Source: Geoanaerobacter sp964528055
Lineage (GTDB): Bacteria > Desulfobacterota > Desulfuromonadia > Geobacterales > DSM-12255
Length of the DNA: 64,000 nucleotides
Assembly (NCBI GenBank): GCA_964528055.1
Contig: CAZGQM010000003.1
Coordinates: 62,001-126,000, forward strand
Reading direction: 5' to 3'
Positions within the stretch are counted from its first letter, which is position 1. Each line of letters begins with the position of its first letter. A program made the translations under genes and the position numbers. Positions 1 through 8,213 of the stretch are shown in pieces. The notes beneath the pieces were generated by a model, which worked only from the letters and a program-made list of their open reading frames with translations, was not told the DNA's origin and ran no database searches.

Positions 1-178
1 CCTTACCCATGTGGTGATCAACGACCTGCAGCAGGCCTTTGTCGCCTGCCCTGACCGACCTACCGAAGGGCTCATCCTGTCGGCCATCGTGAGCGTGAAG
101 AAGGTTCATGATCTTCTACCAGAACCGGAATCTGCCATATCGGATATCGATCCGGAAGAGTACTGCTGCGCGGTCTGA
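1..178 (+). CDS. 3' end of an unidentified protein (partial)
   Basis: An open frame runs from the window edge (codons start at base 2) to a TGA at 176-178 and shows about 58 C-terminal residues. The tail is acidic and ends in two adjacent cysteines (EEYCCAV). I do not recognise the family. Codon use is GC-rich at third positions, like the neighbouring genes, which supports a real gene whose start lies outside the window. Confidence 0.5.
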   Translation, partial: LTHVVINDLQQAFVACPDRPTEGLILSAIVSVKKVHDLLPEPESAISDIDPEEYCCAV

Positions 179-247
179 TCTGCCCATCTACCATTTTGCT
201 GTGTATAGTGCCACTACCTTTTGGCCAGTAAGAAAGGAGTTACACCG

Positions 248-421
248 ATGAAATGCCCCAAATGCAAAACAAGAATTGGTCTGCACTACCATGAACGAGT
301 TCTTCAGGAGCGGGGGCATGCCCAGGGAATATGCTGCTTCATCTGCGGATTATGGGTAAACGGCCATGAGCAGGAAGCTCTCTGTTCGTTGAAAAAGTTC
401 CGCTCAGGACGACGCCTCTAG
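248..421 (+). CDS. small zinc-ribbon-like protein, 57 aa
   Basis: The ATG at 248 has an AAAGGAGT Shine-Dalgarno 7 bases upstream, so I prefer it over the in-frame TTG at 221. The protein starts MKCPKCKTRIG and carries a second CCFIC cluster about 30 residues later, giving two CxxC knuckles as in small zinc ribbons; the C-terminus is basic (KKFRSGRRL). Zinc binding and perhaps nucleic-acid contact are inferred from these features only. It stands alone between a partial gene and the polyphosphate phosphotransferase. Confidence 0.65.
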   Translation: MKCPKCKTRIGLHYHERVLQERGHAQGICCFICGLWVNGHEQEALCSLKKFRSGRRL

Positions 422-513
422 CCGATAAGGGATTTCAGGCAACATCATTCGACCCGGCCGGTTTCTGTGTTAGAATTTAGAAACCTGATCCAAAATCAGC
501 CCGGGAGGGATCG

Positions 514-2007
514 ATGTTCGAATCTGCAGAACTTGGTCACAAGATCGACAAGCAACGGTTCAAGAGAGAAGTGCCCGTCCTTCGGGAAGCCCTGCTGGAT
601 GCGCAGATAGACCTGCTGCAGTCGAAGAGATTCCCGGTCATCATTCTGATCGGGGGGGTCGATTGCGCCGGCAAGGGGGAGACGGTCAACATCCTTAACG
701 AATGGATGGACCCCCGGCACATTGAAACCCATGCCCTGCGGAACCTGACCGACGAGGAGTTGGAACGTCCCCCCATGTGGCGCTACTGGCGTTCACTCCC
801 CCCGCAGGGGAAGATCGGGATCTTCCTCGGAACCTGGTATTCAGCCCCGTTGATCGAGAATGTCTATGGCAACATCTCCAATGCCGAGCTCGATCAAAGA
901 CTGGAAAGGATCATCCGCTTCGAAAAAATGCTCTGCAATGAAGGGGCCCTGTTCCTCAAATTCTGGCTGCACCTTTCCAAAGAGCAGCAGAAAAAACGCC
1001 TCAAAACCCTCGAAAATGATCCCGTAACCCGTTGGCGGGTTACCGATACCGACTGGAAACATTATAAACTTTACGACCGTTTCCACCAGGTCTCTGAGCG
1101 GATGCTCCGGGCCACAAGCAGTGCAGAGTCCCCCTGGCTTATTGTAGAGGGGAGTGACCCTCGTTACCGTTACCTCACCATAGGGACTGCAATCCACCAG
1201 GCTCTCCGGCAGCGGCTCGACTCCCCTGTGACCCCGCACAAGGAAGAGCCGTTTCCTCCAATCACCCTGGCAATCGACGGCGTACGTATTCTCCAGACCA
1301 TTGATCTCTCGAAGCAGTTGCCGAAAAGCGAGTACGACATTGAACTTGAGAAATGGCAGGGGAGACTCAACCAGCTTTCGCGCCATAAACGATTCCAAAA
1401 TCTTTCAGTGATTGCGGTCTTTGAAGGCCACGATGCAGCAGGCAAAGGTGGCGCCATTCGCCGCATAACCCAGGCCCTGGATGCCCGCCAATACCGCGTC
1501 ATACCGATTGCTTCGCCGAGCGAGGAGGAACAGCTGCAGCCTTACCTCTGGCGCTTCTGGCGACATCTCCCCCATGCAGGAAGATTTGCAGTATTCGACC
1601 GCTCATGGTATGGCCGGGTACTGGTTGAACGGGTCGAAGGATTCTGTTCTCATGCCGACTGGATGCGTGCCTACGGCGAGATCAATGACTTCGAGGAACA
1701 GCTGGTGCGACACCATACGGTAGTGGTGAAATTCTGGCTGTCAATCGACAAGGAAGAACAGCTGAGACGCTTCGAAGAGCGGGAAAAGATCAGCTTCAAG
1801 CGGTTCAAGATAACCGACGAAGACTGGAGAAATCGTGAAAAATGGGGGGAATACGAACTTGCGGTCTGCGACATGATCGACCGGACCAGCACCGAGATTG
1901 CACCCTGGACCCTGGTGGAGGCAAATGACAAGAATTATGCCCGCATCAAGATATTGAAAACTCTCTGTACGCGGATTGAGTCGGCGATCGATCGGGAAAA
2001 GAAATGA
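514..2007 (+). CDS. pap: polyphosphate:AMP phosphotransferase (two-domain PPK2, class II)
   Basis: This 497-aa protein is two PPK2 domains in tandem. The family transfers a phosphate from polyphosphate to AMP to make ADP in the cytoplasm. The N-terminal half has a Walker A loop at residues 47-56 (GGVDCAGKGE) but its second motif reads LGTWYSAP near 105. The C-terminal half has Walker A near 304-312 (GHDAAGKGG) and the intact FDRSWYGRV motif near 360. That asymmetry matches class II PPK2 enzymes, in which the C-terminal half is taken to be catalytic. The start follows GGGAGGGATCG directly. It is separated by 37 bases from the SulP gene downstream and may be cotranscribed. Confidence 0.93.
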   Translation: MFESAELGHKIDKQRFKREVPVLREALLDAQIDLLQSKRFPVIILIGGVDCAGKGETVNILNEWMDPRHIETHALRNLTDEELERPPMWRYWRSLPPQGKIGIFLGTWYSAPLIENVYGNISNAELDQRLERIIRFEKMLCNEGALFLKFWLHLSKEQQKKRLKTLENDPVTRWRVTDTDWKHYKLYDRFHQVSERMLRATSSAESPWLIVEGSDPRYRYLTIGTAIHQALRQRLDSPVTPHKEEPFPPITLAIDGVRILQTIDLSKQLPKSEYDIELEKWQGRLNQLSRHKRFQNLSVIAVFEGHDAAGKGGAIRRITQALDARQYRVIPIASPSEEEQLQPYLWRFWRHLPHAGRFAVFDRSWYGRVLVERVEGFCSHADWMRAYGEINDFEEQLVRHHTVVVKFWLSIDKEEQLRRFEEREKISFKRFKITDEDWRNREKWGEYELAVCDMIDRTSTEIAPWTLVEANDKNYARIKILKTLCTRIESAIDREKK

Positions 2008-2044
2008 TCACTATGGCCAGGCGGACTTCAGAGAGGATTCGGCA

Positions 2045-3826
2045 GTGACCTTCGTACAACCCACTGCCGGTCCAGACCTTACGAGGCACGAGCGAACCCG
2101 TGGCGTGCGCCGCTGGCTCCCGGTCCTTGCGCTGCTCAGCAGATACAACCGCTCCCTCTTCTACCAAGATCTGACTGCCGGGCTTGTGCTCACGGCACTG
2201 TTGGCGCCGGTTGGCATGGGCTATGCGGAGGCTACCGGCCTTCCTGCCATCTACGGTCTCTATGCCACCATTGTCCCGCTCCTGGTCTACGCCATCTTCG
2301 GCCCGAGCCGCATACTCGTCATCGGACCCGACTCTGCGCTCACCGCACTCATTGCCGCCACGGTTCTGCCGCTAGCAAGCGGCGACGTAATCCGTGCCGC
2401 CTCGCTGGCTGGCGTTCTTGCCATTCTCTCCGGGGTTATCTGCATCACAGCCGGCCTTGCCCGTTGCGGATTTATCACCGACCTCCTCTCCAAGCCGATC
2501 CGCTATGGATACCTTAACGGCATCGCGTTGACCCTCCTGCTCGGCCAACTCCCCAAAGTACTCGGCTTTTCCGTAGCAAGCGGCAGCATCCTGCAAACAT
2601 TAACAGGTCTGCTGCAGGGGATAGAGCATGGCAAGACCAATGCAACTGCATGTGCAATCGGCTTTTCATGTCTTGCAGTGATCTTCTGCTTCAAGCTCTG
2701 GGCGCCTCGCTGGCCCGGTGTGCTCTTTGCCGTGGTCGGCGCCTCACTGGCCGTTGCCCTCTTTGATCTTACAGGAGAGGCACAGATCGCCGTAATCGGA
2801 ACTCTGCCACAAGGGTTACCGACGCTCACTGTCCCGGTTCTTACGCTCAACGAATTTTACACCCTCTGCACCGGAGCCATAGCAATCGCCCTCGTTTCCA
2901 TTGCCGACATGAGTGTGCTGTCAAGGATCTATGCCCTGCGTGGCAGCTATTACGTTGACGACAACCAGGAAATGATTGCACTCGGCCTCGCCAATGTGGC
3001 AACCGGGCTTTTCCAGGGATTCTCCGTGAGCAGCAGTGCATCCCGTACCCCGGTAGCTGAAGCGGCCGGGGCCAGGACTCAGATCACCGGTGTGATCGGG
3101 GCAATCTGCATCGCCCTGCTCCTGATTTTTGCCCCGGAATTGATGCAGCATGTGCCGACCGCCGCTCTCGGTGCGGTCGTTATCTCCGCCAGCTGGACGA
3201 TTTTGGAAATAGTCGGCGTCAGACGTCTGTACCAACTGCGGCAGGGCGAATTCATCCTTTCCATTGTCTGCTTTCTTGGGGTGGCCATACTTGGAGTCAT
3301 TCAGGGAATTTTCATTGCAGTCGGCCTGTCGCTGCTGGCCTTTATATGGCGGGCCTGGCGCCCGTACCACACCATTCTTGGCCGGGTCGACGGCATGAAG
3401 GGATACCACGACATCACTCGACACCCCGAGGCAAAACGGATCCCCGGCCTGATTCTGTTCCGCTGGGATGCCCCCCTGTTCTTCGCCAACGCGGAGATGT
3501 TCCGTGAGCATGTACTCAGGGCGGTCTCAGAAGCGCCGACAACCACACACTGGATAGTAGTTGCTGCAGAGCCGGTTACCGATGTGGATATAACCTCTGC
3601 GGACATGCTGAGCGAATTGAACGGTGAACTGCAACAGTCTGGCATCAAACTCTGCTTCGCCCAGATGAAGGGCCCCGTTAAAGACAGGTTAAAAACTTAC
3701 GGGTTATTCGCCACTATCGGTGCAGATCACTTCTTTCCGACCATCGGCCAATCTGTAGACCGCTATGTAGATCTTCACAAAGTTGACTGGATTGACTGGG
3801 AAGATGCCCAGATCTGCAAAAAATAG
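2045..3826 (+). CDS. SulP-family anion transporter with STAS domain
   Basis: The family consists of inner-membrane carriers or exchangers for sulfate, bicarbonate or other anions. The protein (593 aa from the GTG at 2045) opens with the typical SulP segment DLTAGLVLTALLAPVGMGYAE, continues through 10-12 hydrophobic helices, and ends in a soluble STAS domain (about residues 430-590). I chose GTG 2045 because GAGAGG sits 8 bases upstream, whereas the longer frame begins inside the preceding gene with no ribosome site. No carbonic anhydrase is adjacent, so the substrate cannot be told from context. Confidence 0.9.
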   Translation: MTFVQPTAGPDLTRHERTRGVRRWLPVLALLSRYNRSLFYQDLTAGLVLTALLAPVGMGYAEATGLPAIYGLYATIVPLLVYAIFGPSRILVIGPDSALTALIAATVLPLASGDVIRAASLAGVLAILSGVICITAGLARCGFITDLLSKPIRYGYLNGIALTLLLGQLPKVLGFSVASGSILQTLTGLLQGIEHGKTNATACAIGFSCLAVIFCFKLWAPRWPGVLFAVVGASLAVALFDLTGEAQIAVIGTLPQGLPTLTVPVLTLNEFYTLCTGAIAIALVSIADMSVLSRIYALRGSYYVDDNQEMIALGLANVATGLFQGFSVSSSASRTPVAEAAGARTQITGVIGAICIALLLIFAPELMQHVPTAALGAVVISASWTILEIVGVRRLYQLRQGEFILSIVCFLGVAILGVIQGIFIAVGLSLLAFIWRAWRPYHTILGRVDGMKGYHDITRHPEAKRIPGLILFRWDAPLFFANAEMFREHVLRAVSEAPTTTHWIVVAAEPVTDVDITSADMLSELNGELQQSGIKLCFAQMKGPVKDRLKTYGLFATIGADHFFPTIGQSVDRYVDLHKVDWIDWEDAQICKK

Positions 3827-3967
3827 CCGGTATCTCCATTGATGTTTTTACTTCGTTACGTCATATCGTCACAAGATTGTAAAGTAACTGCAACGAACCG
3901 GTCATGCCGCTGTGATATGTTTTGCCCTACTAATAGCTATTAGGAATAAGCTCCTCGGCGGCAACGT

Positions 3968-4834
3968 ATGTCCTATCACCTGATCAGCAACCCTGCTTCC
4001 GGGAAACATTCCGGAGAGCGTCTCAATGAGGCTATCAGCCTTCTTGCCTCTCACGGCATCAGACCGTCCATCTCCGCGGTCATGACTCCTGACGATATCC
4101 GGAAATGCTGCTGCAACATCTATGCAGCCGATTCCGCACCGTTTTTCATAATAGCTGCAGGAGACGGTACCATAAATGCAGTTGTTAACTGCCTGGTACC
4201 GGGCAGTGCTACATTGGCAATCCTGCCTTTGGGGACTTCCAATGTTCTTGCTGCAGAACTGGGAATTACCTCGATAATCGATGGCGTCGCGCGCATCGTT
4301 CGCAACTGCACCTTGCCCCTGTGCACCGGCCGGCTCATCACAAACGGTTCAAGCCTGCGCTTCGCCCTTATGGCCGGCATCGGGATTGACGGCGCCACCG
4401 TCAGAGATGTAAAACCGCGAGAGAAAAAAATCTTCAAGCAGGGCGCCTATCTTCTGTCGGCGCTTCGAAACCTCCTGGCATGGGATTCTTCCACTATAGA
4501 AGTGATCACCCCGGAGAAATCAGTTACCTGCCATACCGCAATCATCTGCAATGCATCAAGGTATGGCGGCAATTTCATCCTGGCCTCCGGAGCCGTGCCG
4601 TTTTCAGCCGGTTTTACCGTCATCTGCGTCGTCGGCTCAGGACGTAGCGCCTACTTGAAGGTTGCGGTCGGTCTGTTGCGTGAGGCCCTAACCAACAAGC
4701 TCTTTCTCATGAGGTTACGTGCCACTGAAATCGAGATCCGCGGAAACAAGCCGATTCAGATCGACGGCGACTTCGCCGGATACAGCCCTGCCAAGCTGGT
4801 AACGGAGAGCGATGTTGCCAGTCTCATCATCTAG
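3968..4834 (+). CDS. diacylglycerol/sphingosine kinase-family lipid kinase
   Basis: The 288-aa protein has the DAGK catalytic fold: an N-terminal NPASGK segment, the nucleotide loop GDGTINAVVN at about residues 65-74, and PLGTSNVLAAELG shortly after. Members phosphorylate diacylglycerol or related lipids at the membrane face of the cytoplasm. The gene overlaps the next one by 23 bases, so the two are translationally coupled. With the PHP-glycosyltransferase and the phosphatidylserine decarboxylase operon within 10 kb it suggests local lipid metabolism; the actual lipid is unknown. A 12-base palindrome (TAATAGCTATTA) lies about 35 bases upstream of the ATG. Confidence 0.85.
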   Translation: MSYHLISNPASGKHSGERLNEAISLLASHGIRPSISAVMTPDDIRKCCCNIYAADSAPFFIIAAGDGTINAVVNCLVPGSATLAILPLGTSNVLAAELGITSIIDGVARIVRNCTLPLCTGRLITNGSSLRFALMAGIGIDGATVRDVKPREKKIFKQGAYLLSALRNLLAWDSSTIEVITPEKSVTCHTAIICNASRYGGNFILASGAVPFSAGFTVICVVGSGRSAYLKVAVGLLREALTNKLFLMRLRATEIEIRGNKPIQIDGDFAGYSPAKLVTESDVASLII

Positions 4835-7004
4835 AAGACTCCGGAAATGCATCATATTTTTCATACTGCTTGCCGTCATGATGCTGACGCAGCCGGAAGC
4901 CGCCTCTGCCAGGGTGCTGCATATCTCGATATCGGTTCCGGCATCGCTACTTAACCACCCGTCCTCTCGACTGGCGGTTATTGATGCCGGTGACCTGTTG
5001 CAGCAGACGTTCCCCAGGGGTGTCATCGACTGCAACGGCTCTCAGGCGGACATTCGGCTCCTTCTACCCTCATTATCTGTTAATGCCGCTCCACGCGGGA
5101 TCAGACGCGCCCCGACCTCCAGAATTAACAGCAGTGATGATTCATTCCGTTGGATATCGGCCAGAAATGGTGCGACAACCGTCCTGCGACTTACTGCAAC
5201 CACACCGACCGGGGTTGCCAACGGAATCTATGCCCTGTTGCAGGAAAAGCTCGGGATTCGTTTCATACATCCCCGACAGACGATAATTCCGCCCCATGAT
5301 ACCTGGCCGCTTCCTTCATCATTCACGTTTGCCGGAAAACCAGGATTTGCCAATCGGGGTTTCCATCTCCACAGCATGCACCCGACGGAACTGACCGAGC
5401 AGTTGCACGACCCGACACTTCCCTCTGCGTATAACGATGTAACTGCCTACCTTGACTGGCTGGCACGCAATGGCCAGAATACGTTCCAGTTTTTCCTGCT
5501 GCGAGGCATAGACCGGAATGCCTGGATCCCTCATGCACGACGAATTGTCGAGTATGCACATACGCGAGGGATACAATGCGGCGTTGAGATCTCCCTCTCC
5601 ATGCTGCAACAGCAGGCATTCCAGGCCATTACCCTGCTGCGCCCCTACCCTTCGTACCGCCGCCAGGTGGATGATACCCTGGCCTGGCTTTTTCAGGCAC
5701 CATGGGACTTCATATCGCTCGAGGCGACTATGGGCGAGCACCTTCCGTTTCTCGGCAGGTTCCTTCCCAATGTGCAAACCCACTTCGAGCAGCAGGTTGT
5801 TGATCGTTACAAGGCCCGTCTTCTCTATGCGACCCACGTCATCTTTCAGGAAAGCGGCGAAAAGGTACGACGACCCAACCTGTCAACCAGTGGGATACTC
5901 ATTCACACTGTCATGTGCTACTCCGCATCGGAACCGTATGCGCCGGTCTACGGCAATGTTAACCAGCGCTTCATGCTTGATGCGGCACAAACCGAAGCAA
6001 AACGTCGGGAGACCTGGTACTGGCCTGAATCGTCCTACTGGGTCGGCTTCGATTCATCGGTACCGCTGCTGCTGCTCCCCTACCTGAGCGCCCGCTGGGA
6101 TGATATTCAGACAATGAAGGGTATCGGAGTGCAGGGACACCTGACCTTTACTTCAGGCTGGGAGTGGGGGTACTGGCTGATAGATTGGAGCATTGCCCGC
6201 TGGTCATGGAATTATACCTACAATCGGGAACATGTATTCACTTCGTCCGTTTCACGACTATACGATCTATTCTCCGACCCGGTGCAGCGCAGACTGTTTG
6301 AGGACGGGCTAAAGCTTCAGCAACTCTATCTAAAGGAAAAGGAACTGCTCCGCTTCATGTCAGCCATGACACCGTTTTCCGAACTCCCCCACCCGCTCGA
6401 TCGGCCGTTCCAGCCCGACCCCGAGTTTGATTACGGCTGGCTGCTCAATACATCCTCCGCCTATCAGGCCGAAGTAGCGGTCTCCAAGCCACTTGCCGAT
6501 CTCGATGCCTATGCAGACAAAATGGAGCGTATCGCCGAAGCCCTTGCTGCTCGTAACAGCCAGATCTTACGTCAACTTAAGCCGTCAGAATCCAATATTT
6601 TACCATTGGCAGAAGAGCTGACTGACGGGCTGAAGGTTTCAGCCCTCCGTGCCCGACATCGGGCCTTCACCATCAGGTATCTGCTGGCCAAACGGGGAGA
6701 ACGGGACCTCTCCAATAAAAAACAGGGATCAAGCTCCCTGTTGCATCAGGCTCGGGTTATCCGGAATGATGCCGTCAGGACGGTACGGCGGCAGGAAATG
6801 CGCTACAGGTACCCCAAAGGGCAGCTGTCACAGCGGCGCAAGAGCTTCACTGCCTACCCCTTCGGCTATCTCTACCCCGTATCGAATCTGTTCTTCTGGG
6901 AACGTGAAGAGGAGCAGGTACGACAGGAGCGATTCGATCCGTTATTCATGAATCTATGGGATACACGCCGAACCATCGGGCTGGAAAGTCTTTTCTTGAG
7001 ATAA
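4812..7004 (+). CDS. large exported protein with a glycosidase-type N-terminal domain, unknown function
   Basis: The 730-aa protein starts at an ATG with GGAG 4 bases upstream and has an N-terminal hydrophobic signal (IIFFILLAVMML) followed by an alanine-rich cleavage region, so it is exported. Residues about 40-180 resemble the small alpha/beta domain that precedes catalytic barrels in GH20 and GH67 enzymes (the stretch TTPTGVANGIYALLQEKLGI is typical). The middle is rich in Trp and Tyr and contains W-E-W-G-Y-W, suggesting carbohydrate binding. I cannot place catalytic residues. The start lies within the lipid kinase gene, so their products probably act in one process, perhaps on a glycolipid; that is inference. 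Confidence 0.7.
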   Translation: MLPVSSSRRLRKCIIFFILLAVMMLTQPEAASARVLHISISVPASLLNHPSSRLAVIDAGDLLQQTFPRGVIDCNGSQADIRLLLPSLSVNAAPRGIRRAPTSRINSSDDSFRWISARNGATTVLRLTATTPTGVANGIYALLQEKLGIRFIHPRQTIIPPHDTWPLPSSFTFAGKPGFANRGFHLHSMHPTELTEQLHDPTLPSAYNDVTAYLDWLARNGQNTFQFFLLRGIDRNAWIPHARRIVEYAHTRGIQCGVEISLSMLQQQAFQAITLLRPYPSYRRQVDDTLAWLFQAPWDFISLEATMGEHLPFLGRFLPNVQTHFEQQVVDRYKARLLYATHVIFQESGEKVRRPNLSTSGILIHTVMCYSASEPYAPVYGNVNQRFMLDAAQTEAKRRETWYWPESSYWVGFDSSVPLLLLPYLSARWDDIQTMKGIGVQGHLTFTSGWEWGYWLIDWSIARWSWNYTYNREHVFTSSVSRLYDLFSDPVQRRLFEDGLKLQQLYLKEKELLRFMSAMTPFSELPHPLDRPFQPDPEFDYGWLLNTSSAYQAEVAVSKPLADLDAYADKMERIAEALAARNSQILRQLKPSESNILPLAEELTDGLKVSALRARHRAFTIRYLLAKRGERDLSNKKQGSSSLLHQARVIRNDAVRTVRRQEMRYRYPKGQLSQRRKSFTAYPFGYLYPVSNLFFWEREEEQVRQERFDPLFMNLWDTRRTIGLESLFLR

Positions 7005-7035
7005 TCATCCCGTATTAATGAACAGAGCCCGCCGA

Positions 7036-8061
7036 TTATCTGCTGATTTCGGCAATAATCGCTTTGATAGCAGAGAGTGTTATCTGTTTATCGCCAACGA
7101 GGAGCTTGTGTTTCCTGGTTTTGGTATTCTCTACGACAACTGAGGGGGTGGCGGTGACTCCGAAGCCACGGTAGGTGGTGAGGTTTGTCTGCAAACCGAA
7201 AAGAATATCGGCATAGTTCATCTGACGTAGAGTCACGCCAATGGGTGCTACCGCTGCCTGGACCTGATCAGACGTCGGGGTCTTGGTCTTCTTTGCCAGC
7301 GCAGCGAGTGCAGCACGCAGTTTTGGGTACTTCTCTTTTTCAAAGGCCAGAAATTGCAGATTATACGGGGTGTAGTTGTTCGTCTCTGCATGGATGGGAT
7401 AATCGATGAAGGCTATCCGGGCCTCTTTTGAAAGCTGGGCGTAGATCTGCTCAATGCGAGGTTCCAACTCCCGGCAGGCGGGACAGAACCAGTCACTGAC
7501 AAAGTAGACGGTGACCTGGCTCTTCTCCTTGCCCAGGTAAAAATCAACAGCTGCCTGGCTCTCCTTGGCAACACCAAAGGTGGCAGTCACTGCGCCGAGA
7601 ATCAGCGCTAAGATCATGACAGAAGTCCGTTTGAATATGGTTTTCATAGTTTCACCTCGTAAGTTTTCATAAAGAAGCATACCACAGGCCAGGTAGACCG
7701 CGGCAGCCAGCGAAAGACAGATCGGGCACCACTTCCCGATAACATACTTCTGGAGCCAGATGAATCGCAACTCTGCTCCCGCTGCACTAAACAAGAGCAG
7801 TGTCAGGAGAAGATCCGATCCGGGAAATTGCCGCCGAAGAGCAAGAACCGCCAGCGTCGCACCAAAAAACCCAAGGCCGAACCAGCCAAAGTCCAGCCCA
7901 AAAATAGTGAATGTGGCAGTCTCACTGCACGCATCGGTGCAGATCTTGAGGATATCCATGGATGACAGGACTACGCATGTCAGCACTGCCAGCCAGAGGA
8001 GCCAGACGTGCACGCGCGACCTGCCGGAATGGGAAGATGCTTTCAAGTCATGACCTACCAT
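7036..8061 (-). CDS. VKOR-DsbA-like fusion, disulfide bond formation
   Basis: Residues 1-138 form a VKOR domain: membrane helices, the loop pair C41/C45 (KICTDACSE) and the redox pair CPIC near 111-114. The C-terminal part is a thioredoxin-fold domain with active site CPAC near 193-196. VKOR passes electrons from DsbA-like partners to quinone; fusion of the two is known in bacteria. Unusually, the thioredoxin half begins at residue 139 with its own signal peptide-like start (MKTIFKRTSVMILALILG) and its own ribosome site, so it may also be made as a separate 203-aa periplasmic protein. The gene is convergent with the upstream exported protein gene and divergent from the PHP-glycosyltransferase gene. 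Confidence 0.88.
   Translation of the reverse strand: MVGHDLKASSHSGRSRVHVWLLWLAVLTCVVLSSMDILKICTDACSETATFTIFGLDFGWFGLGFFGATLAVLALRRQFPGSDLLLTLLLFSAAGAELRFIWLQKYVIGKWCPICLSLAAAVYLACGMLLYENLRGETMKTIFKRTSVMILALILGAVTATFGVAKESQAAVDFYLGKEKSQVTVYFVSDWFCPACRELEPRIEQIYAQLSKEARIAFIDYPIHAETNNYTPYNLQFLAFEKEKYPKLRAALAALAKKTKTPTSDQVQAAVAPIGVTLRQMNYADILFGLQTNLTTYRGFGVTATPSVVVENTKTRKHKLLVGDKQITLSAIKAIIAEISR
7645..7658 (-). promoter_or_regulatory. internal ribosome binding site and ATG inside the VKOR-DsbA gene
   Basis: On the minus strand GAGGTG lies 5 bases before the in-frame ATG at 7647. The following residues have a basic start and a hydrophobic core of a signal peptide ending in ...KESQAAV. This is what a separate dsbA-like gene start would look like if the upstream VKOR gene had lost its stop codon. 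Use of the site is inferred. Confidence 0.5.
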
Positions 8062-8213
8062 TGCCCCTTACTCCCCGCAACAGTTCTTACAGCTGGTCAG
8101 TATACGCAGCTAATAGTTTCTGAAAAGCTTTTTTTGTCAAGATCGCGGAATCACACAAAACTTTTACCTACTCTCAACTGAGCTGTAACAGTGCAATGCT
8201 ACTACTATAAGGT

